Origin: Isotricha intestinalis
Taxonomy: Eukaryota; Ciliophora; Litostomatea; Vestibuliferida; Isotrichidae
Assembly (NCBI GenBank): GCA_023807065.1
Contig: JAJJLU010000789.1
Coordinates: 1-18,739 of the forward strand
DNA length: 18,739 nucleotides
Direction: 5' to 3'
Under the pieces are notes generated by a model. That model was not told the DNA's origin, did not search any database, and saw only the letters and a program-made list of their open reading frames with translations. Position numbers and translations under genes: made by a program. Position 1 is the stretch's first letter. Each line of letters starts with the position of its first letter. Positions 1 to 7,309 of this stretch are shown in pieces.

Positions 1-21
1 AATCCCCAATCCCCAATCCCC
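1..21. repeat. Telomere-like repeat, (AATCCCC)x3
   Basis: Three exact, uninterrupted copies of the 7-mer AATCCCC occupy the very first bases of the window, giving GGGGATT repeats on the other strand. The C-rich strand lies at the 5' end of the plus strand, which is the orientation expected at the left end of a linear chromosome. C-rich runs are otherwise almost absent from the first 1.2 kb. The unit resembles the ciliate TTGGGG repeat with one extra A, but I do not recognise it as a standard telomere type. Only three copies are visible, so it could be a truncated telomere or an internal patch. Confidence 0.6.
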
Positions 22-540
22 ATTTTAATAGTTTATTGTAAATTAATTTAATCAATAAAAATAGTTTAATTTATTTTTAAATTATGAAAATAATAGATTT
101 ATATTATTTTCATGAAGTCCAATCCCCATGATAAATTTGTTTATTCATAATAAATAATTTTTATTTAAATGTCTTTTGTAATTCTAAAGATAAAATTATA
201 CTTTTTTTATTTTTTTATAAAATTCAAATTTAATTATATATATTAGAGTTATTCTTATTAGTTTTATTTATATTTTATAATATAATAATTAAAAATATTA
301 AGAATAAAAATATTAAATAATATAAAATATCTTAAAAAATATAAAATTAAATGAGGAGATTTTAATCCAAAGAATAAAAAACAACAAATTCATATCTTGA
401 TAATCATTTAAATAAAAATTACCCACTAAAATTAATATATCATTACCAACTAAAAGCATTATTTTATAAAAATACTTGCTTAAAAAAGATTAATAAATAA
501 TAATACTTGCTAAAAATTTAAAATTTAAAATACCATCTAA
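22..540. other. Subtelomeric A/T-rich non-coding stretch
   Basis: Nearly pure A/T sequence lies between the terminal repeat and the clear part of the minisatellite. I find no convincing reading frame, tRNA or other RNA signal. From about 419 onward, loosely spaced TTAC-CACT and TTAC-AACT motifs followed by AATTAATAT-like sequence look like decayed copies of the downstream 36-bp unit. Confidence 0.6.
121..127. repeat. Interstitial single telomere-like unit
   Basis: One AATCCCC unit sits here in the context CCAATCCCCAT. That context matches the last 11 bases of the terminal array's junction with the A/T sequence. It may be a remnant of an older telomere junction or a short duplication of the end. 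Confidence 0.35.
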
Positions 541-544
541 TATA

Positions 545-1176
545 TTATTATTTTATTTCTTACGCACTATAATATTAATATTAATATTATTATTTTATTT
601 CTTACTAACTATATTATTAATATTATTATTTTATTTCTTACACACTATAATATTAATATTATTTTTATTTCTTACCCACTATAATATTAATATTATTATT
701 TTATTTTTTACCCACTATAATATTAATATTATTATTTTAATTCTTACAAACTAGAATATTAATATTATTATTTTATTTCTTACTCACTATAATATTAATA
801 TTATTATTTTAATTCTTACTCACTATAATATTAATATTATTATTTTAATTCTTACTCACTATAATATTAATATTATTATTTTAAATTTTACCGACTATAA
901 TATTAATATTATTATTTTATTTATTACATTCTATAATAATAATATTATTATTTTAATTCTTACAAACTATAATATTAATATTATTATTTTATTTCTTACT
1001 CACTATAATATTATTATTTTATTTCTTACCGACTATAATATTAATATTATTATTTTATTTCTTACATTCTATAATATTAATATTATTATTTTATTTCTTA
1101 CTTCCTTTAATATTAATATTATTATTTTATTTCTTACTTCCTTTAATATTAATATTATTATTTTAATTCTTACATT
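545..1176. repeat. 36-bp subtelomeric minisatellite (~18 units)
   Basis: A tandem array is phased by a TTAC anchor at about 560, 602, 638, 672, 708, 744, 780, 816, 852, 888, 924, 960, 996, 1026, 1062, 1098, 1134 and 1170. Spacing is 36 bp except single steps of 42, 34 and 30 bp. The 42 and 30 bp steps fit gain or loss of a six-base AATATT-type block. Each unit has a palindromic core (ATAATATTAATATTAT), then ATTATTTTATTTC, then TTAC. The two or three bases after TTAC vary from unit to unit (CC, TC, AA, CG, AT, TT). Degenerate units flank the array on both sides. No promoter or ORF was recognised inside. Confidence 0.9.
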
Positions 1177-1272
1177 CCACATCTATTTTCAAATTTTTTA
1201 TTATCTTACTTACTATTAAATTATTATTAATTCATTTATATTTACAAACTTTTTAAATAAATTATAAATATT

Positions 1273-1632
1273 TTACCATTTACATTTATTTTCTTGAAAT
1301 TGTTCTAGAGAATATTTATTAAAATTTTTTCCATTATATTCATATGTTCCTATAGGATTAATATTTTTTTCAAAAGAAATCCCAGAAACATTTTTTTTAG
1401 AATCATCATCATTATTAAAATTATAATTATTTAAATTAACTTCTTCATTTTGATTGGTTTTTTGAGCATTTTTAGAAATTATATTATCATTATCATCATC
1501 ATTATTAAAATTACTTAAATTAACTTCTTCATTTTGTTTTGTTTTTTGATCATTTATTGAATCTTTATGTGATGTTATTTGTTTATTGTCGTCAGTAGTT
1601 ATTTTTAAACACTCCTTCAATTGATTCCCCAT
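1273..1632 (-). CDS. Small Asn/Asp-rich protein with internal duplication
   Basis: This 119-residue hypothetical protein is the gene nearest the putative chromosome end. It begins MGNQLKEC. The Gly-2 and Cys-8 suggest a lipid anchor, but Lys-6 does not fit the usual N-myristoylation consensus. The middle contains two copies of a QNEEVNL motif followed by an Asn-rich stretch and an NNDDD cluster. They correspond to a DNA duplication at 1402-1465 and 1492-1549. The C-terminal 40 residues are not repetitive (GTYEYNGKNF region) and end in KCKW. There are no membrane segments and no recognised domain. It might be a member of a subtelomeric family or a young gene; a spurious ORF is possible, though its codon texture resembles the neighbouring genes. 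Confidence 0.55.
   Translation of the reverse strand: MGNQLKECLKITTDDNKQITSHKDSINDQKTKQNEEVNLSNFNNDDDNDNIISKNAQKTNQNEEVNLNNYNFNNDDDSKKNVSGISFEKNINPIGTYEYNGKNFNKYSLEQFQENKCKW
1402..1549. repeat. Imperfect direct duplication inside small ORF
   Basis: Two copies (1402-1465 and 1492-1549) share an ATCATCATCATTATTAAAAT start, an ACTTCTTCATTTTG core and a TTTTTTGA end. The first copy carries a six-base insertion, so the reading frame is kept. The duplication produces the repeated QNEEVNL/NNDDD motif of the encoded protein. Confidence 0.75.
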
Positions 1633-1723
1633 TTCCTTTATTAGATGTAATAAATAAAATAATTAAATAGATTTAAAAAAAATAAATAATTAAATAAAAT
1701 GTTAAAAGAGTATTTAAGAAATT

Positions 1724-3241
1724 TTAAAGAAAGTCATTATTTTGTGCTACTCCACTTTGTATTCCCATTTCATTATTTGAAACATATTCTAACTCAGTTT
1801 TTTCATCTTTATTATTATTTACATTATTATCATTTAAATTATCATAATTTATATTATCTTTAATTTCTTTCTCTTGAATATTATTAATATCATTAGTATT
1901 CATTATTGGTATATTATTATTGACATTATTATTATTTACTTGATTAGGATTATAATTATAATTATTATTATAATTATTATTATTAATATTATTATTAATG
2001 TTATTATTAATGTTATTATTAATATTATTATTATTAATATCAAAATTACCATTGATATATGAAGGTACCATATTAATATTAATATTTTGATTTATTTGAT
2101 TTTCATTTAATTCAATATCTCCTCCAATAGAAGTAAATGCAGGTGGAGGATCATTATAATTTTGTTCCATAAATTGAGGTATATCCTGAATTACACCATT
2201 ATTTGAAGTAATTCCATAATTAGGAATTTGATTTGAATATTGTTCTGCTCTTTCAATTTCTTCTTTTGTTGGAAGAATAGGTTGTAAATCAGAAGAACAA
2301 TAACCAGTTTCTTGAGGTTGATAATAATATTGTTGAGTAACTAAATTTAAAGCTGGCATTAAAGGTTGATATTGTTGAATATATTGAGGTTCTAATAAAT
2401 TATATCTTGTTGAAATTAATTTTCTAATTGTAAATTTTTGATAAATACTCAATGAATCAATATAATTTTTATAACATTGACCAAATGTAAATAAAACACA
2501 TAAAATAAACCATCCAATTCCAACAAAACTAGGATCATAATCACTTATATTAATTAAATTATGTTTATTCATTCCTGGAATAAATCTATTTTCTCTAAAT
2601 GTCATATGAACATCATAATATCTATTTCTTTGCCAAAAGAGATTTTTTGTTTGAATATAATCATTATAACTTATAGTATCAGCAAAATTAATTTCTTTAT
2701 TTAAATCTAATTGAATAAAAGCTTTTGATTTAGCTTGTGCAAGTTCTAATTTTAAAAGGAATAAACCACTAACATCTTTAACAGAATAATAAGGTAAATT
2801 AAAAGAATCAACTCTAGAAATTACTTTTCTTCTTTCTGTATATTTATGAACTTTCCCTTCTGAATCTTTTCTTGTTTTAGTATGAGTTACATAATGATAA
2901 CATTCAGCATGAAAATTTATGATTGGAGGAGTTATAAATAATTTCCTCATTTTTTTATACATTCCTTGATTATCTTTTTTATTCATTAAATAACCACAAA
3001 TAGGAGAACAAAATTCAGCAATAATATATATTATATATGAAATACCGAAAAAAGCCAAAGTTGGTGTATTATATTTTTCCTTATCAACTAATGTTCCTAT
3101 TATAATTAATATTATTCCAATCCATGTAGTTATTTGGAAAAACCAACAAAAACATGTTAAACAATTTGTTCCTTTGCTTTTTTGATCTTCTTTTTGGAAA
3201 AGTAAAGAGTTAGGTAAAGCCATTTGTGTACTTGAATCCAT
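1724..3241 (-). CDS. TMEM151-like multi-pass membrane protein
   Basis: This 505-residue protein is predicted to be membrane-bound. Hydrophobic segments lie at about residues 30-52, 60-85 and 239-256. Between the second and third is a conserved-looking block: CYHYVTHTKTR (114-124), a short basic loop, ERRKVISRVDSFNLPYYSVKDVSG (136-159) and later FRENRFIPG. I recognise this order, with the CYHY and V-S-x-D-V-S-like motifs, as resembling the TMEM151 family, which is found in animals and many protists; its molecular role is not established. A KFTIRKLIS stretch follows the last membrane segment. The C-terminal part is a cytosolic-type, low-complexity tail that is Pro/Gln-rich near 285-310 and carries an Asn homopolymer region at about 395-460. 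The minus-strand ATG at 3241 is the first in frame. Family assignment was made by eye. Confidence 0.75.
   Translation of the reverse strand: MDSSTQMALPNSLLFQKEDQKSKGTNCLTCFCWFFQITTWIGIILIIIGTLVDKEKYNTPTLAFFGISYIIYIIAEFCSPICGYLMNKKDNQGMYKKMRKLFITPPIINFHAECYHYVTHTKTRKDSEGKVHKYTERRKVISRVDSFNLPYYSVKDVSGLFLLKLELAQAKSKAFIQLDLNKEINFADTISYNDYIQTKNLFWQRNRYYDVHMTFRENRFIPGMNKHNLINISDYDPSFVGIGWFILCVLFTFGQCYKNYIDSLSIYQKFTIRKLISTRYNLLEPQYIQQYQPLMPALNLVTQQYYYQPQETGYCSSDLQPILPTKEEIERAEQYSNQIPNYGITSNNGVIQDIPQFMEQNYNDPPPAFTSIGGDIELNENQINQNININMVPSYINGNFDINNNNINNNINNNINNNINNNNYNNNYNYNPNQVNNNNVNNNIPIMNTNDINNIQEKEIKDNINYDNLNDNNVNNNKDEKTELEYVSNNEMGIQSGVAQNNDFL
1945..2045. repeat. ATT/AAT trinucleotide microsatellite in coding sequence
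   Basis: A run of ATTATT and ATTAAT triplets, with periodic ATG/ATA interruptions, encodes the Asn-rich (NNNI) tail of the TMEM151-like protein on the minus strand. Its triplet period means length changes would preserve frame. Confidence 0.8.
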
Positions 3242-3803
3242 TTTTTATTTAATTATTATTAGTATATTATTCTTTAAATAAGTTAAAGTTTGATTTTATA
3301 ATATTTTATTATAGTAAATGTAAAAAAAAGAAAATCTGTTTATTAATTATTGTTTATAATAAATAGTTTATTAAAACCCATATTTTATTTATTATATATA
3401 TTATTATTTTTTAATTATAATCTTTATTCAAATTATTGATTTAAAAAATGAAAAAAATGTATAAATCATAAAAAAGGAAAAAATAGTTTGTTAATTATTT
3501 CTACCTTAAACTTGAAAAAAAAATAAATAGTAAATTCCTGATTAATAATATTAAATTTAAGAAAATATTGGCAGTTTCTAAAAAAGATTATTTGTTTTTT
3601 ATGAAGAAAAATTTTTATTGAATTATAAAAATCAAGTATTTAAGTGTATAATGCATATTGATATGACAATGTGTTTTAGAGATATTAAAAAAAATTGTTA
3701 AACAAAATATAAATTCAAAACAAAAAATAAAAAATGATAAACTTTAGATTTTAAAAAAAAAAATTTAATTCTAAATTTAATAATAAATTAATACAGAAAT
3801 ATT
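3242..3803. other. Intergenic A/T stretch, 562 bp
   Basis: This spacer lies between the start of the TMEM151-like gene and the end of the next minus-strand gene. It contains poly-A and poly-T runs but no frame, RNA gene or repeat that I can support. The promoter of the TMEM151-like gene presumably lies in its first part. Confidence 0.6.
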
Positions 3804-4568
3804 TTAATATTTATTCTCCTTTAAAATCTTATTAATAACTTGTTCAGTATTTAAAAAATCTTTATCACTTTTTTCATCACTTAAACTTCTTAATTGACAC
3901 TTTACAGATTGAAAATTTTTCGAATATCTTCCATCAAAAATGATTTTATTATTATGAGTATGAATTTTTTGTTTTAAAAGTTTATTTTTAAATAAATTAA
4001 AAGAATTATTATCATTTAATGATTCACAATCTTTACGATTATTAATTTCATCATTAATAAGATAAAGAGGAGATCTAAAGGAAAAACTCCCAATGTGTTT
4101 AACAGAAATATTATTATGTCCAAGAACACTTTTTGTTATTGAATTAAAAAATCTTTCAGTAGTATCTCCTCCTTTTTTTAATTGTTGTTTTTTTATTACA
4201 TCATAATAATTTCTCAATCTTTTCCTTAATTTCTCATACTCTTTTATTTTTTCTAAACAACTTAATTCAGGAGATAATCTAAATGAAGGAGTAATTCTTT
4301 CATAATTATCTTTATTTATTTCTTTTTTATTTAAAAATAAAGTTTTTAAAGATATTGAAGCTGATACATTTTTTTCTTCTAATAAAGGAAATTTAACATT
4401 TCTTGTTGTTTGTATTTGAGGAGAAGTAAATTCGTATTTTATTAAACTTGGGAATTTATATTTAGAATGATTTTTATTATTTTTTTTCTGAAATAAAGAA
4501 CTTTCTTCATTTACATATTTTTTATTTCTTTTTTTAAAAATATCAATATTAATTAATCTTTTCTTCAT
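3804..4568 (-). CDS. Basic hypothetical protein, 254 aa
   Basis: I do not recognise this protein. It is Lys/Asn-rich and basic, with no signal peptide or membrane segment. The first ~60 residues are lysine-dense. A short central helix-like stretch (about 103-135, EKIKEYEKLRKRLRNYYDVIKKQQ) could be a coiled coil. Ser/Phe-rich patches follow (SFSFRSPLYLI), and the C terminus is again charged. The chosen ATG gives MKKRLINID. An out-of-frame ATG lies 16 bases upstream and starts a 12-codon upstream ORF overlapping this start. It is separated by 94 bp from the next upstream minus-strand gene. A cytoskeletal or nuclear basic protein is conceivable, but nothing decides it. Confidence 0.7.
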   Translation of the reverse strand: MKKRLINIDIFKKRNKKYVNEESSLFQKKNNKNHSKYKFPSLIKYEFTSPQIQTTRNVKFPLLEEKNVSASISLKTLFLNKKEINKDNYERITPSFRLSPELSCLEKIKEYEKLRKRLRNYYDVIKKQQLKKGGDTTERFFNSITKSVLGHNNISVKHIGSFSFRSPLYLINDEINNRKDCESLNDNNSFNLFKNKLLKQKIHTHNNKIIFDGRYSKNFQSVKCQLRSLSDEKSDKDFLNTEQVINKILKENKY

Positions 4569-4584
4569 TTTTAATTTTTTTCAT
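4549..4584 (-). promoter_or_regulatory. Overlapping upstream ORF
   Basis: An ATG at 4584-4582, 16 bases upstream of the main start and in another frame, opens an 11-residue peptide (MKKIKNEEKIN) that stops inside the main coding sequence. If the transcript starts upstream of it, the uORF could lower translation of the main frame. The A-rich context makes chance occurrence plausible. Confidence 0.3.
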
Positions 4585-4662
4585 TTTTTCTATTTTTTTA
4601 ATTAAATTTATTAATTTTTAAATAAATACATCAAAAAAATATTTATTTATTATACATTCACC

Positions 4663-6171
4663 TTAATCACATAATTTTTTGATTTTTTTACTTAAACTAG
4701 ATTTTTTTAAATTATTTAAATCTATTTTATTCTCAACTTTTAAATTACTTAATTGACTATTATTTGTTGTAATATTTTTTTTTGATAAATTATTTAAATG
4801 AATAATTTTATTAACACTTTTAGTTCCATTTTTAGGAGAAGTTTTACTTGAATAATATATATTTTTAATATTTCCATGTTTTAATATTTTAGGTCTCATT
4901 TGATTTAAATTATCAAAATAAACTCCTAAATCATTTGTTTTTTTTTCCTTTGAATTTGTTCTTTCTGTTAAACATTTATTTTTATTGTTTTTTATTTTTA
5001 AATTTAAATCTTTTATATTAAAAGGTTTCAAATTATTTATTATTGTTTTCTTACATTTTGGAATTAATATTTTATTGCTTTCTGTATTGATATATAGTTT
5101 TTTTGTTGAATTTTGATTTGATAAAGCTTTATTATTAATAATCATTGAATTTTTTAATTTTTTATTTAAAGAACTTGATTCTTTTTTTAAAATCCTTTCT
5201 TTTAAAGGAGAAATTTTTAATAAAGCTTGTTTAATCTTATCTTCATTTTTAAAAACCAAAATATTTTTCTTCTTTCCATTAAATTTATAAATACAAATTT
5301 TTGATATTTTCTTTTTAACATTTAAATTTTTAATAAGAGATTTAATTGTTTCATCTTCAGAAATTTCTTTTACTCTTTTTCCTTTATCTATTAATTCAGC
5401 TTCATTTCTGCTTTTAAAAACTTTAGAACTTGTTCTTGTAGTTTGAATTGTATTTATTTTAGACATATCTTCATTACTTTTTCTATCTAAAATTAATTCA
5501 TTTGGTGTTACTTTTGATAAATTTAAACTAAGAGAAGTTAATTTAATATGTGATTCAAATATTCTTTCATCTTTTTTTCTTTCTATTGTTTCTATAATTT
5601 CATTATTTTCATTCTCATCATCATTTTCATTTTTTTCTATTATTGAATGTTGAAGTTTAAGTTTTTTTCTATAATATTTACTCATTACTTCAATACAATC
5701 TCCTAAATGAAAATAAATACAATAAATATTTAAACTATTATATACAGTACAATAATAATTTATAAATTTATTCATTATTGGAATTATTTCTTCTTTTTTA
5801 TAATATTTTTTCAAACATTCCACTTCATCATCCCAAAATAAATAATCTTTAAATAAACTTACGTAATGAAATTTACCATCAAAAATTAAAGAAGTTATTC
5901 TTTCTTTATTATAAGAATCAATTGTTGAGTTATACTTACTTAAATTATGAGAAATTATTTTTAATTTCTTTAAATTCTTATCAACTTTTGAATTATTTTT
6001 TTTCCTTTTATATTTTATTATTTTTGAAATCCCTGAAGAATTCAAACCTGAATTTCTTGGAGTTTTATCTCTCACTGATATATTTTTATAATTATATTTT
6101 AAAACTTGTCTTGTTTTCTTTCTATTATTAATGTTAGTGTATTCATGGATTTTCTTTTTAAATAGTTCCAT
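4663..6171 (-). CDS. Protist protein with conserved-looking FKDYL/WDDE block, 502 aa
   Basis: The 502-residue product has a basic N-terminal ~90 residues, then a more ordered block at about 92-172 (FDGKFHYVSLFKDYLFWDDE, then a KKYY helix and a hydrophobic Tyr/Cys-rich stretch). An acidic Asn/Glu stretch follows at about 179-200, and a long, basic, probably disordered Lys/Asn/Ser-rich tail completes it. The LFKDYL-x-x-DD-E-x-LK-x-YY arrangement reminds me of uncharacterised proteins in ciliates and other protists, but I cannot name a family. There is no signal peptide or clear membrane helix. It is divergent from the STPGR gene across 95 bp, which may mean a shared promoter and perhaps common expression. 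Confidence 0.75.
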   Translation of the reverse strand: MELFKKKIHEYTNINNRKKTRQVLKYNYKNISVRDKTPRNSGLNSSGISKIIKYKRKKNNSKVDKNLKKLKIISHNLSKYNSTIDSYNKERITSLIFDGKFHYVSLFKDYLFWDDEVECLKKYYKKEEIIPIMNKFINYYCTVYNSLNIYCIYFHLGDCIEVMSKYYRKKLKLQHSIIEKNENDDENENNEIIETIERKKDERIFESHIKLTSLSLNLSKVTPNELILDRKSNEDMSKINTIQTTRTSSKVFKSRNEAELIDKGKRVKEISEDETIKSLIKNLNVKKKISKICIYKFNGKKKNILVFKNEDKIKQALLKISPLKERILKKESSSLNKKLKNSMIINNKALSNQNSTKKLYINTESNKILIPKCKKTIINNLKPFNIKDLNLKIKNNKNKCLTERTNSKEKKTNDLGVYFDNLNQMRPKILKHGNIKNIYYSSKTSPKNGTKSVNKIIHLNNLSKKNITTNNSQLSNLKVENKIDLNNLKKSSLSKKIKKLCD

Positions 6172-6266
6172 TGTAAATTAAAGAATTAAAAGTTTGAATT
6201 TATATAAAAAAATTTAAAATTAAATATCAGAATGATATATCAAAAAAAAAATAAAAAATAAAAGAA
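6172..6266. promoter_or_regulatory. Compact divergent promoter with dyad
   Basis: Only 95 bases separate the ATGs of the divergent minus-strand 502-aa gene and plus-strand STPGR gene, so both promoters must lie here or within the genes. The spacer holds an inverted repeat, ATATCA-GAA-TGATAT, at 6224-6238, close to its midpoint. It is one of the few non-homopolymeric elements in the spacer and a candidate protein-binding site. Confidence 0.4.
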
Positions 6267-7184
6267 ATGCAAACATCTCCTTCAGACACTCAAATAAAAG
6301 CAAGTCAAAGCATATTAAACTCCTCAGTATCTAAAATGATGTTTTCATTTGGAAAATCTCCTCGTTTTCCAACATTAAAAAGATCTGCAATTTCATATTC
6401 CTTTTATAACCTTCCTTCAACACGTAGTAATCGCTCAACCTCATTAGGTTATGGTTCAAAAACAGATTTTACATTATTAAAGAAAGGAGTAGGTGATTAT
6501 CCAGAAATAAAAAGGGATTTTGACATAGGGACAAAATTAGGTCCTTATTTTTCATTTGGAATGTCTCGTTCTAAAGTATACTGTTCAACTAATATTCCTT
6601 TAGGAAGAGATGCACCAGGTCCAGGAGCGTATAAACCAAAAACATTAAAAAATTCACCTTCTTTTTCTTTAAGAAGTAAAGTAAATATACCTTTACCTAA
6701 TAGAGATACTCCTGGTCCTGCGGCTTATACTCCGAGAACAGGAATTAATAAAAATGGAAATTATCCTCTTTCTAAAATGGAAAATGTTCATGGAAGCTTT
6801 TTTGGAAGTGGACAATCTAATAGATTTAAATATATTTATAATGATAGTCCAGGACCAAGTGCTTATACTTTCAAAAGTATGATTGGAGGCTCTTTATTTA
6901 ATAGTAAATTCACTAATGGAAGATCTATTACTTTTGGAAGTAAATTTAATTATGGAGGAAAAAAAGATAATTTCCCAGGTCCTGGTTCTTATCAACCTTT
7001 TAGTGAGTTTGGTGTTGTTGATCCTTATTTTAAAAAAAAGAAAATTAAAAAAAGAGGAAAAAGTGTTAAAGAAAAGAATATACTTAATAATAAAAAAGAT
7101 AATAATGTTATTACAAATAATGGGGAAACTAAACCCAGTGAAGAAAATGTTAATAATGTTAATATTAATCAAGAAAAAAAGTAA
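6267..7184 (+). CDS. STPGR (SHIPPO/ODF3-like) repeat protein
   Basis: This 305-residue protein carries four sperm-tail PG-rich repeats: DAPGPGAYKP (115-124), DTPGPAAYTP (147-156), DSPGPSAYTF (193-202) and NFPGPGSYQP (235-244). Between them are Phe/Gly/Ser segments with FSLRSK-, FFGSG- and ITFGSKF-type motifs typical of ODF3/SHIPPO and CFAP-like proteins. Members of this family associate with axonemal microtubules, some inside the microtubule lumen. The N-terminal ~100 residues are Ser/Arg/Lys-rich (SPRFPTLKRS), also family-like. The C-terminal ~50 residues are a Lys/Asn-rich disordered tail. The start ATG is preceded by an A-rich leader. It is the clearest sign that the organism builds, or descends from cells with, a flagellum. 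Confidence 0.9.
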   Translation: MQTSPSDTQIKASQSILNSSVSKMMFSFGKSPRFPTLKRSAISYSFYNLPSTRSNRSTSLGYGSKTDFTLLKKGVGDYPEIKRDFDIGTKLGPYFSFGMSRSKVYCSTNIPLGRDAPGPGAYKPKTLKNSPSFSLRSKVNIPLPNRDTPGPAAYTPRTGINKNGNYPLSKMENVHGSFFGSGQSNRFKYIYNDSPGPSAYTFKSMIGGSLFNSKFTNGRSITFGSKFNYGGKKDNFPGPGSYQPFSEFGVVDPYFKKKKIKKRGKSVKEKNILNNKKDNNVITNNGETKPSEENVNNVNINQEKK

Positions 7185-7206
7185 ATTATAATTGTTAATT
7201 ATAATT
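7184..7206. terminator. Palindromic A/T element after STPGR stop
   Basis: Two copies of the self-complementary 10-mer AATTATAATT (7184-7193 and 7197-7206), separated by GTT, begin at the stop codon in the 125-bp convergent spacer between the STPGR and FHA genes. It can fold as a hairpin and might mark transcript ends. A/T palindromes are common by chance in sequence of this composition. Confidence 0.2.
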
Positions 7207-7309
7207 TTTAAAGTTATATTTTTTTTCTTTATGAAAAAAATATATTTTTCTAGTATAAAGTTGTTAAAAAAATAAATATAAAAAATAAATTTAATATTGA
7301 AAAAAAAAT

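Noticed and set aside
1..21. Ciliate (Tetrahymena-type TTGGGG) chromosome end
   Set aside because: The unit is seven bases with an extra A, and the genes use TAA and TAG as stops, unlike Tetrahymena.
545..1176. Regular 36-bp periodicity resembling a CRISPR array
   Set aside because: The units abut directly with no unique spacers, the variable part is only two or three bases, and the surrounding genes are eukaryotic. It is a minisatellite.
1874..2062. Plus-strand poly-Ile frame
   Set aside because: It is the complement of the Asn-coding ATT/AAT microsatellite in the TMEM151-like gene.
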